Positions 35,253 to 43,401 of a DNA stretch of 64,000 bases are shown here, piece after piece. Source of the DNA: DATJLY01 sp963773665 (GTDB taxonomy: Bacteria; Pseudomonadota; Alphaproteobacteria; ATCC43930; CGMCC-115725); NCBI GenBank assembly GCA_963773665.1, contig CAVZBZ010000002.1:434001-498000 (forward strand), given 5' to 3'. Numbering within the stretch: the stretch's first letter is position 1; each line of letters opens with the position of its first letter. The notes below the pieces were generated by a model. It saw nothing but the letters and a program-made list of their open reading frames with translations. It searched no databases and was not told where the DNA came from. The position numbers and the translations under genes are program-made.

Positions 35253-36545
35253 CTATTGCGCCGGTGCGAGCGGGCGGGCCGGGTTGCGCCGGCCGAGGAG
35301 GAACAGCATCGAGGCGGCGGCCACGACGCACATCGCGCCCGCGGCGAAGAAGGCCGGGAGATATGTCGCAAGCTCGTCGCGTGCGATGCCGGCCGCGGCC
35401 GCCATGACCGCTGCGCCCAACTGATGGCCGGCGAAGATCCAGCCGAACACCACCGGCGCGCGGTCGCGCCCGAACGCCTGCACCGCGATCTTCACGGTCG
35501 GCGGCACGGTCGCGATGTAGTCGAGCCCGAAGAAGATGGCGAAGCCGGACAGGCCCCAGAACGAGAAATTGCTGAACGGCAGCCACAGCAGCGACAGCCC
35601 GCGCAGCCCGTAATACCACGATAAGAGCCAGCGGCAGTCGAACCGGTCCGACAGCCAGCCCGAGCCGATCGTGCCGACGAAATCGCACATGCCCATCACC
35701 GCGAGGAGGCTCGCCGCGGTGACGGCGGTCACGCCGAAATCGTTGCACAGCGGGACCCAATGCGGCCCCATCAGCCCGGCCGAGGACAGGCCGCACACGA
35801 AGAAGCTCCCGGTCAGGACCCAGAAGGCAGGCACCGAAATCGCGTCGCGCAGCGCGGCAAAGCTGATCGCGACGGCGTTGCCCTTGATGCCCTTCCCCTG
35901 CGGCAGCGGCGCATCCTCGCCATAGGGCGCAAGCCCGAGCTCCGACGGATCGTTGCGCGCGAAGATCCAATAGATGCCGCCGAACGCGGCGATGATGAGC
36001 ACGGACGGCGCCAGCGCCGCGCGCCAGCCCCAATGTTCGGAAATCCACGCGGCGACCGGCAGGAACAGCAGCTGCCCGCTCGCGATCGCCGACGACAATA
36101 TCCCGACGACGAGGCCGCGGCGCTTCGTAAACCAGCGCGCGGCGACGGTGGCGTTGACGACGAGCGCGGTCAGCCCCGGCGCCACGCCCATCAGCATGCC
36201 GATGCTGAGCCAGAGCTGAAACTTCGAGTTCATGCCGATGGCGAGCAGGAGTCCGACGACGAGCAGGGTGGCCGACGCCGCCATCATCCGGCGCAGGCCG
36301 TAACGGACGAGGAGCGCGCCCGCGAACGGCGCGATCGCGCCGAACAGGAAGAGCCTGAGCGCCATCGCCGAGGACACGTCGGCGATGTTCCAGCCGAACT
36401 CGCGGGCGATCGGGATGACGAGCACGCCGGGAACGGTCATCGCGGTCGAGGCGGCGAGGCCGTAGCAGAAGGTCAGCGCCACGACGAGCCAGGCATAATG
36501 AATGCCCCGCGCCGAAAGCGCCCGCGCGACAGAGACCGCGATCAT
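35253..36545 (-). CDS. MFS transporter
   Basis: 430-aa major facilitator with about 12 TM segments, starting MIAVSVARALSARGIHYAWL. Family marks include the loop after TM2 (LVRYGLRRMMAAS), RWFTKRRGLVVGILSSAIAS and the second-half loop GWLSDRFDCRWLL. It resembles oxalate/formate-antiporter or monocarboxylate-like MFS proteins of proteobacteria, so an organic anion is likely but unproven. The frame runs on far upstream, but that stretch has no membrane segments. Confidence 0.88.
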   Translation of the reverse strand: MIAVSVARALSARGIHYAWLVVALTFCYGLAASTAMTVPGVLVIPIAREFGWNIADVSSAMALRLFLFGAIAPFAGALLVRYGLRRMMAASATLLVVGLLLAIGMNSKFQLWLSIGMLMGVAPGLTALVVNATVAARWFTKRRGLVVGILSSAIASGQLLFLPVAAWISEHWGWRAALAPSVLIIAAFGGIYWIFARNDPSELGLAPYGEDAPLPQGKGIKGNAVAISFAALRDAISVPAFWVLTGSFFVCGLSSAGLMGPHWVPLCNDFGVTAVTAASLLAVMGMCDFVGTIGSGWLSDRFDCRWLLSWYYGLRGLSLLWLPFSNFSFWGLSGFAIFFGLDYIATVPPTVKIAVQAFGRDRAPVVFGWIFAGHQLGAAVMAAAAGIARDELATYLPAFFAAGAMCVVAAASMLFLLGRRNPARPLAPAQ

Positions 36546-36618
36546 GTGCTCCCCCGACCCAGTCCGGCCGCGAGTTATAGCAAAATCGCCCTGTCGTTGC
36601 GCACGAAAAAATTTCGCT

Positions 36619-36840
36619 TCAGCGCCAATAGGGCCCCCACGGCGGCGGCGGTCCCCAGAATTCGGGCGGCGGATAGCGGCGGGCAAGGTTCTCGCGCTGG
36701 AGGCACGCGGCGAAGTCCGGCGTGCCGGGCTGAAAGCCGTAGCCGGCGCATTGCGCTTCGTCCGCCCGCCGCACATCCTCGGCCGAAACGCAGCCCGCGA
36801 GAGAAGCGACGATGAGCAAAACCGGGACGAGGATGCGCAT
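36619..36840 (-). CDS. Small lipoprotein, paralogue of divergent neighbour
   Basis: 73 aa with signal peptide and lipobox LAGC (Cys17), then VSAEDVRRADEAQCAGYGFQ, PGTPDFAACLQRENLARRY and a Pro-rich WGPPPPWGPYW tail. The DEAxCAxYGFxPGTxDFAACLQRExLAR core, with two conserved Cys, is shared with the divergent gene at 36885. Function unknown; this type of small lipoprotein is common in alphaproteobacteria. Confidence 0.75.
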   Translation of the reverse strand: MRILVPVLLIVASLAGCVSAEDVRRADEAQCAGYGFQPGTPDFAACLQRENLARRYPPPEFWGPPPPWGPYWR

Positions 36841-36884
36841 TGGCTGCTCAGGCAATTCAACGACGACTGCGCTATGAAGGCACC

Positions 36885-37127
36885 ATGGCAAGCCGCCTGT
36901 CCAGTCTCGCGCGCCTCGCCTTGGCGCTTCTCGGCGCGGCCGCAGCACTTGCCGGCTGCGCCTCGCCCGAGGAGCTGCGCCGGCGCGACGAGGCAGCTTG
37001 CGCCAGCTATGGCTTCGCTCCGGGCACGCAAGACTTCGCCGCCTGCCTGCAACGCGAAGCCCTCGCGCGCGGGAATGCCGGCGGCTTCTCGCTCGGCCTC
37101 GGCTTCTCCGGCGGGTTCGGGCGCTAG
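36885..37127 (+). CDS. Small lipoprotein, paralogue of divergent neighbour
   Basis: 80 aa with signal peptide and lipobox LAGC (Cys24). ASPEELRRRDEAACASYGFA and PGTQDFAACLQREALARGN closely match the gene on the other strand at 36619, and a Gly/Phe-rich tail (GGFSLGLGFSGGFGR) replaces the Pro-rich one. The two start codons are 44 bp apart, so the pair must share one short control region. Function unknown. Confidence 0.75.
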   Translation: MASRLSSLARLALALLGAAAALAGCASPEELRRRDEAACASYGFAPGTQDFAACLQREALARGNAGGFSLGLGFSGGFGR

Positions 37128-37495
37128 GCGAGCATCGCGTAGGCCGCGAGGATGACGAAGCCGGTCACCGCCAGCGTCGCATGGACGCCGATCAGCCCGC
37201 CGGAAATCCTGCCCCTCGCGCGCCGCTGCCGCAGGAGCGCGAGCCCCGCGAGCACGGCAAGGCCGAGCAGCACGGCGGCGATGGCGCCGAACGATGCGGT
37301 GCCCGTCGCAGCACCCCGCTGCGGTCCGGCAAGCGCCACGAGCAGAACCGCATATCCGCCGGCCGCGAGCGCCGCATGCGCGCAGGTGGCCGCAAGCGGG
37401 GCGGGCGCGCCGCCCGCGCGCAGCGACATCACCGCGGCGGCCGCCCCCATCGCCACCGCCGCCGCAAGAATGATGGTCGCGAGATCGAGCGTCAT
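37124..37495 (-). CDS. Small integral membrane protein
   Basis: 123 aa with four predicted TM helices (residues about 4-24, 37-56, 66-86 and 100-120) and a short basic loop RQRRARGR. No known family is evident. It converges with the lipoprotein gene at 36885 (four-base overlap of stops). Confidence 0.6.
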   Translation of the reverse strand: MTLDLATIILAAAVAMGAAAAVMSLRAGGAPAPLAATCAHAALAAGGYAVLLVALAGPQRGAATGTASFGAIAAVLLGLAVLAGLALLRQRRARGRISGGLIGVHATLAVTGFVILAAYAMLA

Positions 37496-37570
37496 GGTCC
37501 CTCGTCCGCCATCTTACGGCGGCGGACCCGAACTTGTTCAACGAGGCCGCCCGGCGCATAGTCCGGCCGC

Positions 37571-38395
37571 ATGGCGGGCGCGGAATTGATCGAGACCTAT
37601 CGCGGCGCGGTGGCGGCGTGGGAATGCGACGCGTTCGGCCACATGAACATCGCGCTCTATCCGCAGCGCTTCGAATCTGCCGCGTGCGATCTCATCGAGC
37701 GCGCCGGCGCCGGCACCGCTTGGCAGACCGTGGCGCTCGATGTGCGCTACCTCGAGGAGCTGCGCGCCGCGGAAGGCATCGTCATCCGCAGCGGCGTGCT
37801 CGAACGGGACGGCAGCAATGTGCGGCTCGCGCACGAGGCGACAACGCCCGCGGGCGAACGCACGACGCTCGCCGAGCACGTGCTGCGCTGCGACGCCGCT
37901 TCGCCCGCAGGTGCCACCCTCGGCACGGTCGCCGGATGGGAGCGGTTTGCGCCGGCGGAAATCCCGAAAGGCGAGGGCGCGCTCGTGACCGGGCGCGAAC
38001 GGGTGCGCGCGGCCGAGTGCGGCGATGGCGTTCTGTCGCTCGCCGGACACACGCATCGCTTCTCCGACGCGAATGTCTTCGTCATGGAAGCGATCGGCAT
38101 GAGCGCCTCCTACCGGCGCGCGGCCAATCGCGGCTTCGCCACTTTCGAGACGCGGCTTTCGCTCGAGCCGCCGTGCGCGGCTCCAGGCGACGGCCTCGTC
38201 ATTACCAGCGGCATCATCGCCGTGGGCAGCTCGTCGCTGCGCATGCTGCACCGCATGCGCGCCGCCAGCGACGGACGGCTCGTTGCGCAATTCCATCAGG
38301 CCGGCGTCCATTTCGATCTTGCCGCGCGACGCTCGGCGCCGTGGCCGCATGACCTGCGCGCAAAGGCAGAGACGCTCGTTCTTGCCACCCTTTGA
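37571..38395 (+). CDS. Acyl-CoA thioesterase-like double hotdog protein
   Basis: 274 aa. The first hotdog domain starts YRGAVAAWECDAFGHMNIAL, the usual 4-hydroxybenzoyl-CoA-thioesterase-like opening (WxCDxxGHxN). A second related half follows with HTHRFSDANVFVMEAIGMSA and GDGLVITSGIIAVGSSSLRML. It may be a carnitine- or short-acyl-CoA-processing thioesterase. The exact substrate is not readable. No close operon partner. Confidence 0.75.
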   Translation: MAGAELIETYRGAVAAWECDAFGHMNIALYPQRFESAACDLIERAGAGTAWQTVALDVRYLEELRAAEGIVIRSGVLERDGSNVRLAHEATTPAGERTTLAEHVLRCDAASPAGATLGTVAGWERFAPAEIPKGEGALVTGRERVRAAECGDGVLSLAGHTHRFSDANVFVMEAIGMSASYRRAANRGFATFETRLSLEPPCAAPGDGLVITSGIIAVGSSSLRMLHRMRAASDGRLVAQFHQAGVHFDLAARRSAPWPHDLRAKAETLVLATL

Positions 38396-38434
38396 TCCCT
38401 TGCGACGGACCGGCCGCTTCGATTAAGGAAAGGC

Positions 38435-39403
38435 ATGGTTTCGCGCCGCTCCTTCGCTCTTGGGCTTTTCGCATGCGGACTCGCGCGCGCCGCAGCGGCG
38501 GCGCCCAGCGAGTTCCGGCAATGGCTCGACGGGGTGCGGCGCGACGCGCTGGCGCAAGGCATCCATGCCGCGACGCTCGACCAGGCATTGGCCGATCTGC
38601 AGCCAATTCCGCGGATCATCGAACTCGACCGGCGGCAGCCGGAAACCACGCTCACTTTCGCCGATTACATTGACCGAGTCGTAACGCCGCAGCGGCGCGA
38701 GGAGGCGCGAGCACGCTTCCAAGAGAATCGGGATCTCCTCGACGAGATCGGCGCGCGCTATGGCGTCGAGCCGCGCTTCATCGTCGCGCTGTGGGGCATC
38801 GAGACCGATTTCGGCCGCACCACGGGCGGGTATCCCGTGATCGCGGCGCTCGCCACGCTCGCCTTCGACGGACGGCGGCCGGACTTCTTCCGGCACGAGC
38901 TCATGAACGCGCTGCTGATCGTCGATCGCCAGCACATCGATCCGCATCGCATGCTCGGCTCCTGGGCCGGCGCCATGGGGCAGAGCCAGTTCATGCCGTC
39001 GAGCTTCCTTGCCTATGCGGTGAGCTATCGCGGGGACGGCCCGCCCGACATCTGGAACCGCCGCGAGGACGTGTTCGCCTCGATCGCCAACTACCTCGCC
39101 CGCGCCGGCTGGCGGCGCAACGAGGCCTGGGGCGAGGAGGTCGCCATGCCGCCAGGTTTTGCCGCTTCACCCGCTGCGGCGGCGGCGCGGCCTTTGTCCG
39201 AGTGGGCGTCGCTCGGGCTTGCCCGAGTCGACGGGAATGCCCTTGCGGCGACGGCGGGGCAGGCGGCTCTCCTTTCCCCCGGCGGCCCGAATGGGCCGTT
39301 TTTCCTCGCCTACGACAATTTCCGGGTGCTCCTGAAGTGGAACAACTCGAACTATTTCGCGATCGCGGTTGGCTTTCTTGCCGATGCGGTTAACCGCCGG
39401 TAG
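38435..39403 (+). CDS. Lytic murein transglycosylase, MltB family
   Basis: 322 aa with signal sequence (MVSRRSFALGLFACGLARAA). Catalytic Glu in FIVALWGIETDFGRTTGGYP, then ALATLAFDGRRPDFFRHEL and GSWAGAMGQSQFMPSSFLAYA, the standard MltB blocks. The C-terminus is FLAYDNFRVLLKWNNSNYF. It cleaves peptidoglycan to 1,6-anhydro products. rlpA and a D,D-carboxypeptidase follow, giving a cell-wall cluster. Confidence 0.93.
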   Translation: MVSRRSFALGLFACGLARAAAAAPSEFRQWLDGVRRDALAQGIHAATLDQALADLQPIPRIIELDRRQPETTLTFADYIDRVVTPQRREEARARFQENRDLLDEIGARYGVEPRFIVALWGIETDFGRTTGGYPVIAALATLAFDGRRPDFFRHELMNALLIVDRQHIDPHRMLGSWAGAMGQSQFMPSSFLAYAVSYRGDGPPDIWNRREDVFASIANYLARAGWRRNEAWGEEVAMPPGFAASPAAAAARPLSEWASLGLARVDGNALAATAGQAALLSPGGPNGPFFLAYDNFRVLLKWNNSNYFAIAVGFLADAVNRR

Positions 39404-39436
39404 ATTTTCGGCGCCTAGGCTTTCGTCTGCCACGGG

Positions 39437-40378
39437 ATGCGCCGAACCGGTCTTGCCTCAAGCCTCGTCTCGCTGCTGTTTGTCGCGGCCTGCCATGGGC
39501 CGCCGCAACAGCCGCTCGCATTGCGCCCGCCGCCGGCGGCGGAGCATCCGCTGTACAAGGTCGGCGCTCCGTACCAGATCAACGGCGTCTGGTATTACCC
39601 GGCGGAAGATCTGAGCTATGACGAAACCGGCATCGCGTCCTGGTATGGCGAGGATTTTCGCGGCAAATACACCGCGAACGGCGAGGTGTTCGACCTGAAC
39701 GCGCTCAGCGCCGCGCATCGCACCTTGCCGATGCCGAGCATTGTGCAGGTCACGAACCTCGAGAACGGACGCACGCTCAAGCTCCGCGTCAATGACCGCG
39801 GGCCCTATTTGCGTGGCCGGATCATCGACGTGTCGCGCCGCGCGGCGCAGCTCTTGGGGTTCGAGCCGTCCGGCACCGCCAAGGTGCGGGTGAGGATCAT
39901 CCCGGACGATAGCATCCAGGCGAAGCTTCTGGCGCTCGCCGGGTCGGGAGAGACTGTTGCGCAGTCGGCGCCGCCCCTGCCGCTCGCTCCGGTCGCGGCC
40001 CAAGCGCTGGCGACGCCGCTCGGCGTCAGGGTGGCGAAAGGCGACCTGCCCTTGCCGCCGCCGCCGAAGCCACAACCGGCGCCTGCGCTGGCGCCGGCCG
40101 GTCCGCCGCCGGCTCTACCCGAGCAGGTCGCACTGCTGCCGTTTCGCCCGACCAGCATTTACGTCCAGGCCGGCGCCTTCTCGAAAGCCGAGAACGCGCA
40201 GCGCCTCAAAGCGAAGCTCAGCAACCTGGGCAATGTCCGCGTGACCGACACGAAGCTCAACGGCTCCGATCTCTTCCGCGTGCGAATCGGTCCGATCCCG
40301 TCGGTGAACGACGCGGATCAGCTGCTCGACCGTGTGGTGGGCAGCGGCTTTCCCGAGGCGCGGATCGTGGTCGATTGA
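39437..40378 (+). CDS. rlpA: Septal ring lytic transglycosylase RlpA family with SPOR domain
   Basis: 313-aa lipoprotein (lipobox VAAC). The double-psi beta-barrel has TGIASWYGEDFRGKYTANGE, LPSIVQV-like LPMPSIVQVTNL, VNDRGPYLRGRIIDVSRRAA, including the catalytic Asp. A Pro-rich linker leads to a C-terminal SPOR domain (IYVQAGAFSKAENAQRLKAK) that binds denuded septal glycan. It stands between mltB and the carboxypeptidase gene. Confidence 0.93.
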   Translation: MRRTGLASSLVSLLFVAACHGPPQQPLALRPPPAAEHPLYKVGAPYQINGVWYYPAEDLSYDETGIASWYGEDFRGKYTANGEVFDLNALSAAHRTLPMPSIVQVTNLENGRTLKLRVNDRGPYLRGRIIDVSRRAAQLLGFEPSGTAKVRVRIIPDDSIQAKLLALAGSGETVAQSAPPLPLAPVAAQALATPLGVRVAKGDLPLPPPPKPQPAPALAPAGPPPALPEQVALLPFRPTSIYVQAGAFSKAENAQRLKAKLSNLGNVRVTDTKLNGSDLFRVRIGPIPSVNDADQLLDRVVGSGFPEARIVVD

Positions 40379-40457
40379 GCGCCTCAACCACAATTTCGGC
40401 GCAATTTCCGCTATGCTTCTGCCGCGCCCCGAGCCCTTTCCCTGCAGAGCGTTTCGC

Positions 40458-41612
40458 ATGAGCCATCCGTTGCTGCCGCGTGCCGCCGCAAGCCTGACGC
40501 TGGCGCTTCTCGCCGCGCCCGCCCTTGCCGCGCCGCCGACCATCGACACGAGCGCGCAACACGCCATCGTGGTCGACTACAACACCGGGACCCTGCTGCT
40601 CGACAAGGCCGCCGACGATCGTCTCGAGCCGGCCTCGCTGTCCAAGATGATGACGGCTTATGTCGTGTTCGATTACATCAAGAAGGGGCAGGCGACGCTC
40701 GAGGATTCGCTGCCGGTAAGCGAGCGCGCGTGGGCCAAGCACAAGACCAACGAATCGAACATGTTCGTGGCATTGGGCTCGCGCGTCAAAATCGAGGACC
40801 TGGTCCGCGGCATGATCGTGCAATCGGGCAACGACGCCTGTTACGTTCTGGCCGAGGGGCTGGCGGGCAGCGAGAGCGCCTTCGTCGACCGCATGAACGA
40901 GATGGCGAAGCAGCTCGGTCTCGACCACACGCACTTTGCCAATGTCGACGGCTTGCCCGATCCCGAGGAATACACGACCGCACGCGACCTTGCGACGCTT
41001 GCGCATCATCTCATCGCCGACTTCCCCGATTACTACCATTACGAATCCGAGAAGGACTTCACCTACAACAACATCAAGCAGGGCAACCGCAACCCGCTTC
41101 TGTACAAGGACATCGGCGTCAACGGCATCAAGACCGGCCACACCGAGGAGGCCGGATACGGCGTGGCGATCTCGGGCATTCGCGACGGGCGCCGCATCAT
41201 CGAAGTGCTCGCCGGCATGAAGAGCATGAAGGAGCGCTCGGGCGAGAGCGAAAAATTGTTCGAATGGGCCTATCGCGAGTTTGCCGATTACCATCTCGTC
41301 AAGGCCGGCGACCCGGTCGATGACGCGCCCGTCTGGATGGGCGAAAGCACGAAGGTGCCGGCGACCACGGCGAGCGATGTCTTTGTCACGCTGCCGAAAA
41401 AGGCGCGCCACGACCTCAAGGTGACGGCGGTCTATGACGGCCAGGCGAAAGCGCCGGTGCAGAAGGGCGATCCGGTCGGCAAGCTCGTCATCAGCGCGCC
41501 TGACATGAACCCGATCGAGGTCCAGCTCGTCGCCGCCGCGCCGGTGGCAAAGCTCGATCCCTTGGGCCGCATGGCCGCGGCCGCGGGATATCTGCTGTGG
41601 GGCAAGCGCTGA
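40458..41612 (+). CDS. dacC: D-alanyl-D-alanine carboxypeptidase (PBP5/6 type)
   Basis: 384-aa low-molecular-weight penicillin-binding protein with signal peptide (MSHPLLPRAAASLTLALLAA). Active-site motifs are SLSK (EPASLSKMMTAYV), SGN (IVQSGNDACYV) and KTG (GVNGIKTGHTEEAGYG). A C-terminal beta domain and amphipathic anchor follow. It trims pentapeptides. tmk starts 16 bases before its stop; the gene symbol is by type only. Confidence 0.92.
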   Translation: MSHPLLPRAAASLTLALLAAPALAAPPTIDTSAQHAIVVDYNTGTLLLDKAADDRLEPASLSKMMTAYVVFDYIKKGQATLEDSLPVSERAWAKHKTNESNMFVALGSRVKIEDLVRGMIVQSGNDACYVLAEGLAGSESAFVDRMNEMAKQLGLDHTHFANVDGLPDPEEYTTARDLATLAHHLIADFPDYYHYESEKDFTYNNIKQGNRNPLLYKDIGVNGIKTGHTEEAGYGVAISGIRDGRRIIEVLAGMKSMKERSGESEKLFEWAYREFADYHLVKAGDPVDDAPVWMGESTKVPATTASDVFVTLPKKARHDLKVTAVYDGQAKAPVQKGDPVGKLVISAPDMNPIEVQLVAAAPVAKLDPLGRMAAAAGYLLWGKR

Positions 41613-42241
41613 GCCAGGGACGGTTCATCACCTTCGAAGGCGGCGAGGGCGCCGGCAAGACGACGCAGATCGAGCTTCTGGCGCAAACCCTGCGGCAGCG
41701 AAATCTCAACGTTCTGGCGACGCGCGAGCCGGGCGGTTCGCCGGGCGCCGAGGCGATCCGCGAGCTTCTTCTCTCCGGCGCGGTCGAGCGCTGGGACGGC
41801 GAGACCGAGGCGCTTCTCATGGTGGCGGCCCGGCGCGACCACTTGGTCGCGACCATCTGGCCCGCGCTTGCCGCCGGCCGGATCGTGCTGTGCGACCGCT
41901 TCGCCAATTCGACCGAGGCCTATCAAGGTTTTGGCCGCGGCGTGCCGCGCGAACGGCTGGCCGAGCTGCACCGCCTCGCCGCGGGCGACTTCGCGCCCGA
42001 CCTCACGTTCGTGCTCGACCTTCCGGCCGAGGAAGGGCTCGCGCGCGCCACGCGGCGGAGTGCCGCGACCCGGTTCGAGCGCATGCCGCTCGACATGCAC
42101 GAACGCCTGCGCCAAGGCTTCCTCGAGATCGCCCGGCGCGAGCACGGGCGCTGCGTCGTCATCGACGCGCGGCGCGACATCGGCGCGATCCAATCCGACA
42201 TCGCCGCCGCGCTGCGCGAGCGGCTCAAGATCGCGTGCTGA
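41597..42241 (+). CDS. tmk: Thymidylate kinase
   Basis: 214-aa dTMP kinase with P-loop ITFEGGEGAGKTTQIEL, DRx motif CDRFANSTEAYQGFGRG and a LID region RRSAATRFERMP. It starts the conserved tmk-holB-metG-tatD-MBL-mazG run. The start overlaps the dacC-type gene. Confidence 0.96.
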   Translation: MGQALSQGRFITFEGGEGAGKTTQIELLAQTLRQRNLNVLATREPGGSPGAEAIRELLLSGAVERWDGETEALLMVAARRDHLVATIWPALAAGRIVLCDRFANSTEAYQGFGRGVPRERLAELHRLAAGDFAPDLTFVLDLPAEEGLARATRRSAATRFERMPLDMHERLRQGFLEIARREHGRCVVIDARRDIGAIQSDIAAALRERLKIAC

Positions 42242-42270
42242 TTTCCGCGGCGAGCCGCTATTCTGCTGCC

Positions 42271-43401
42271 ATGACCGATGATGAGGACGAGGGCGATGAA
42301 GGGGCAGCACCGTCGCCATTGCTGCCGCCGCGCGAAAATCCCGACCTGATCGGCCACGAGGCGGCCGAGGAGGCGTTTCTCGCCTGCTGGCGCGCCGGCC
42401 GGATGCCGCATGCCTGGCTCATCACCGGCCCGCGTGGCGTCGGCAAGGCGACGCTCGCCTTTCGCTTCGCGCGCTTTCTCCTCGCGCAAAAGGAGCAGGC
42501 GGCAGGGCTGTTCGCCGAGGCGTCGCTCTCGCTGTCGCTCAGCCCCGAGCATCGCGTGTTCCATCTCGTGGCATCGGGCGGCCATCCCGATCTTGTCGTC
42601 GTCGAGCGCGGTTACGATCCGCGCCGGAAGCGCATGCGCAGCGAGGTCGTGGTCGACGACACGCGGAAAATCTCGACCTTCCTGCGCCTCACTGCATCGG
42701 AAGGCGGCTGGCGCGTCGTCATAATCGACGATGCCGACTTGATGAACGCGAATGCCGCCAACGCGGTGCTCAAGATCCTCGAGGAGCCGCCGAAGCGCGC
42801 CGTGCTAATGCTGCTCAGCGAGAATCCGGGCCGGCTTCTTCCGACCATCCGCTCGCGCTGCCGCATCCTTGCCTTGAAGCCGCTGGCGCGCGCGCAGGTC
42901 GTGGCGGCGCTCGAACGCTATCGTCCCGATCTCGGCGGCGAGGAGCGGGCGCAGCTCGCAAGCCTCGCCGGCGGCAGCATCGGGCGGGCGCTGACGCTTG
43001 CCGCGTCGGACGGTCTCACGCATTACCGCATGCTGTCGCAGCTTCTCGCACGCCTGCCCGAGCTCGACGCCGAGGCGGTGAGCGGCTTTGCCGACACTGT
43101 GACGCGCAGCGGGGCCGACGCGGCCTATGCGCTCGTCGCGGAGCTTCTGCCCGGCTGGGTCGCGCGCATGGTGGCGCTCGCGGGTGGCGGCGGGGCGGCT
43201 GCAGTGCTGCCGGGCGAGGAAGCGGCGATGCGCACGCTCGGCGGCCGGCGCAGCCTTGATCGATGGGTCGAGGTGTGGGAAAACCTGAACCATCTCTTTC
43301 ACGAGGCCGACAGCGTCAACCTCGACCGCAAGCAGGTCGTGCTGAACGCCTTTTTCGCGCTTGAGGCGGCCGCGCGTCCGGCCGCCGGGGAGAGGCCATG
43401 A
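42271..43401 (+). CDS. holB: DNA polymerase III subunit delta prime
   Basis: 376-aa clamp-loader subunit, from ATG 42271 (MTDDEDEGDEGAAPSPLLPP). AAA+ motifs: WLITGPRGVGKATLAFRFAR (divergent P-loop), VVIIDDADLMNANAANAVLK, EEPPKRAVLMLLSENPG and the SRC motif LLPTIRSRCRILALKPL. The four-Cys zinc module of E. coli delta prime is absent. metG follows with a four-base overlap. Confidence 0.93.
   Translation: MTDDEDEGDEGAAPSPLLPPRENPDLIGHEAAEEAFLACWRAGRMPHAWLITGPRGVGKATLAFRFARFLLAQKEQAAGLFAEASLSLSLSPEHRVFHLVASGGHPDLVVVERGYDPRRKRMRSEVVVDDTRKISTFLRLTASEGGWRVVIIDDADLMNANAANAVLKILEEPPKRAVLMLLSENPGRLLPTIRSRCRILALKPLARAQVVAALERYRPDLGGEERAQLASLAGGSIGRALTLAASDGLTHYRMLSQLLARLPELDAEAVSGFADTVTRSGADAAYALVAELLPGWVARMVALAGGGGAAAVLPGEEAAMRTLGGRRSLDRWVEVWENLNHLFHEADSVNLDRKQVVLNAFFALEAAARPAAGERP

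Noticed and set aside
35106..35624. 172-aa rightward frame behind the orphan promoter
   Set aside because: Most of it is antisense to the MFS gene with shadow-type composition; only the first 50 codons are free, and they match nothing I know.
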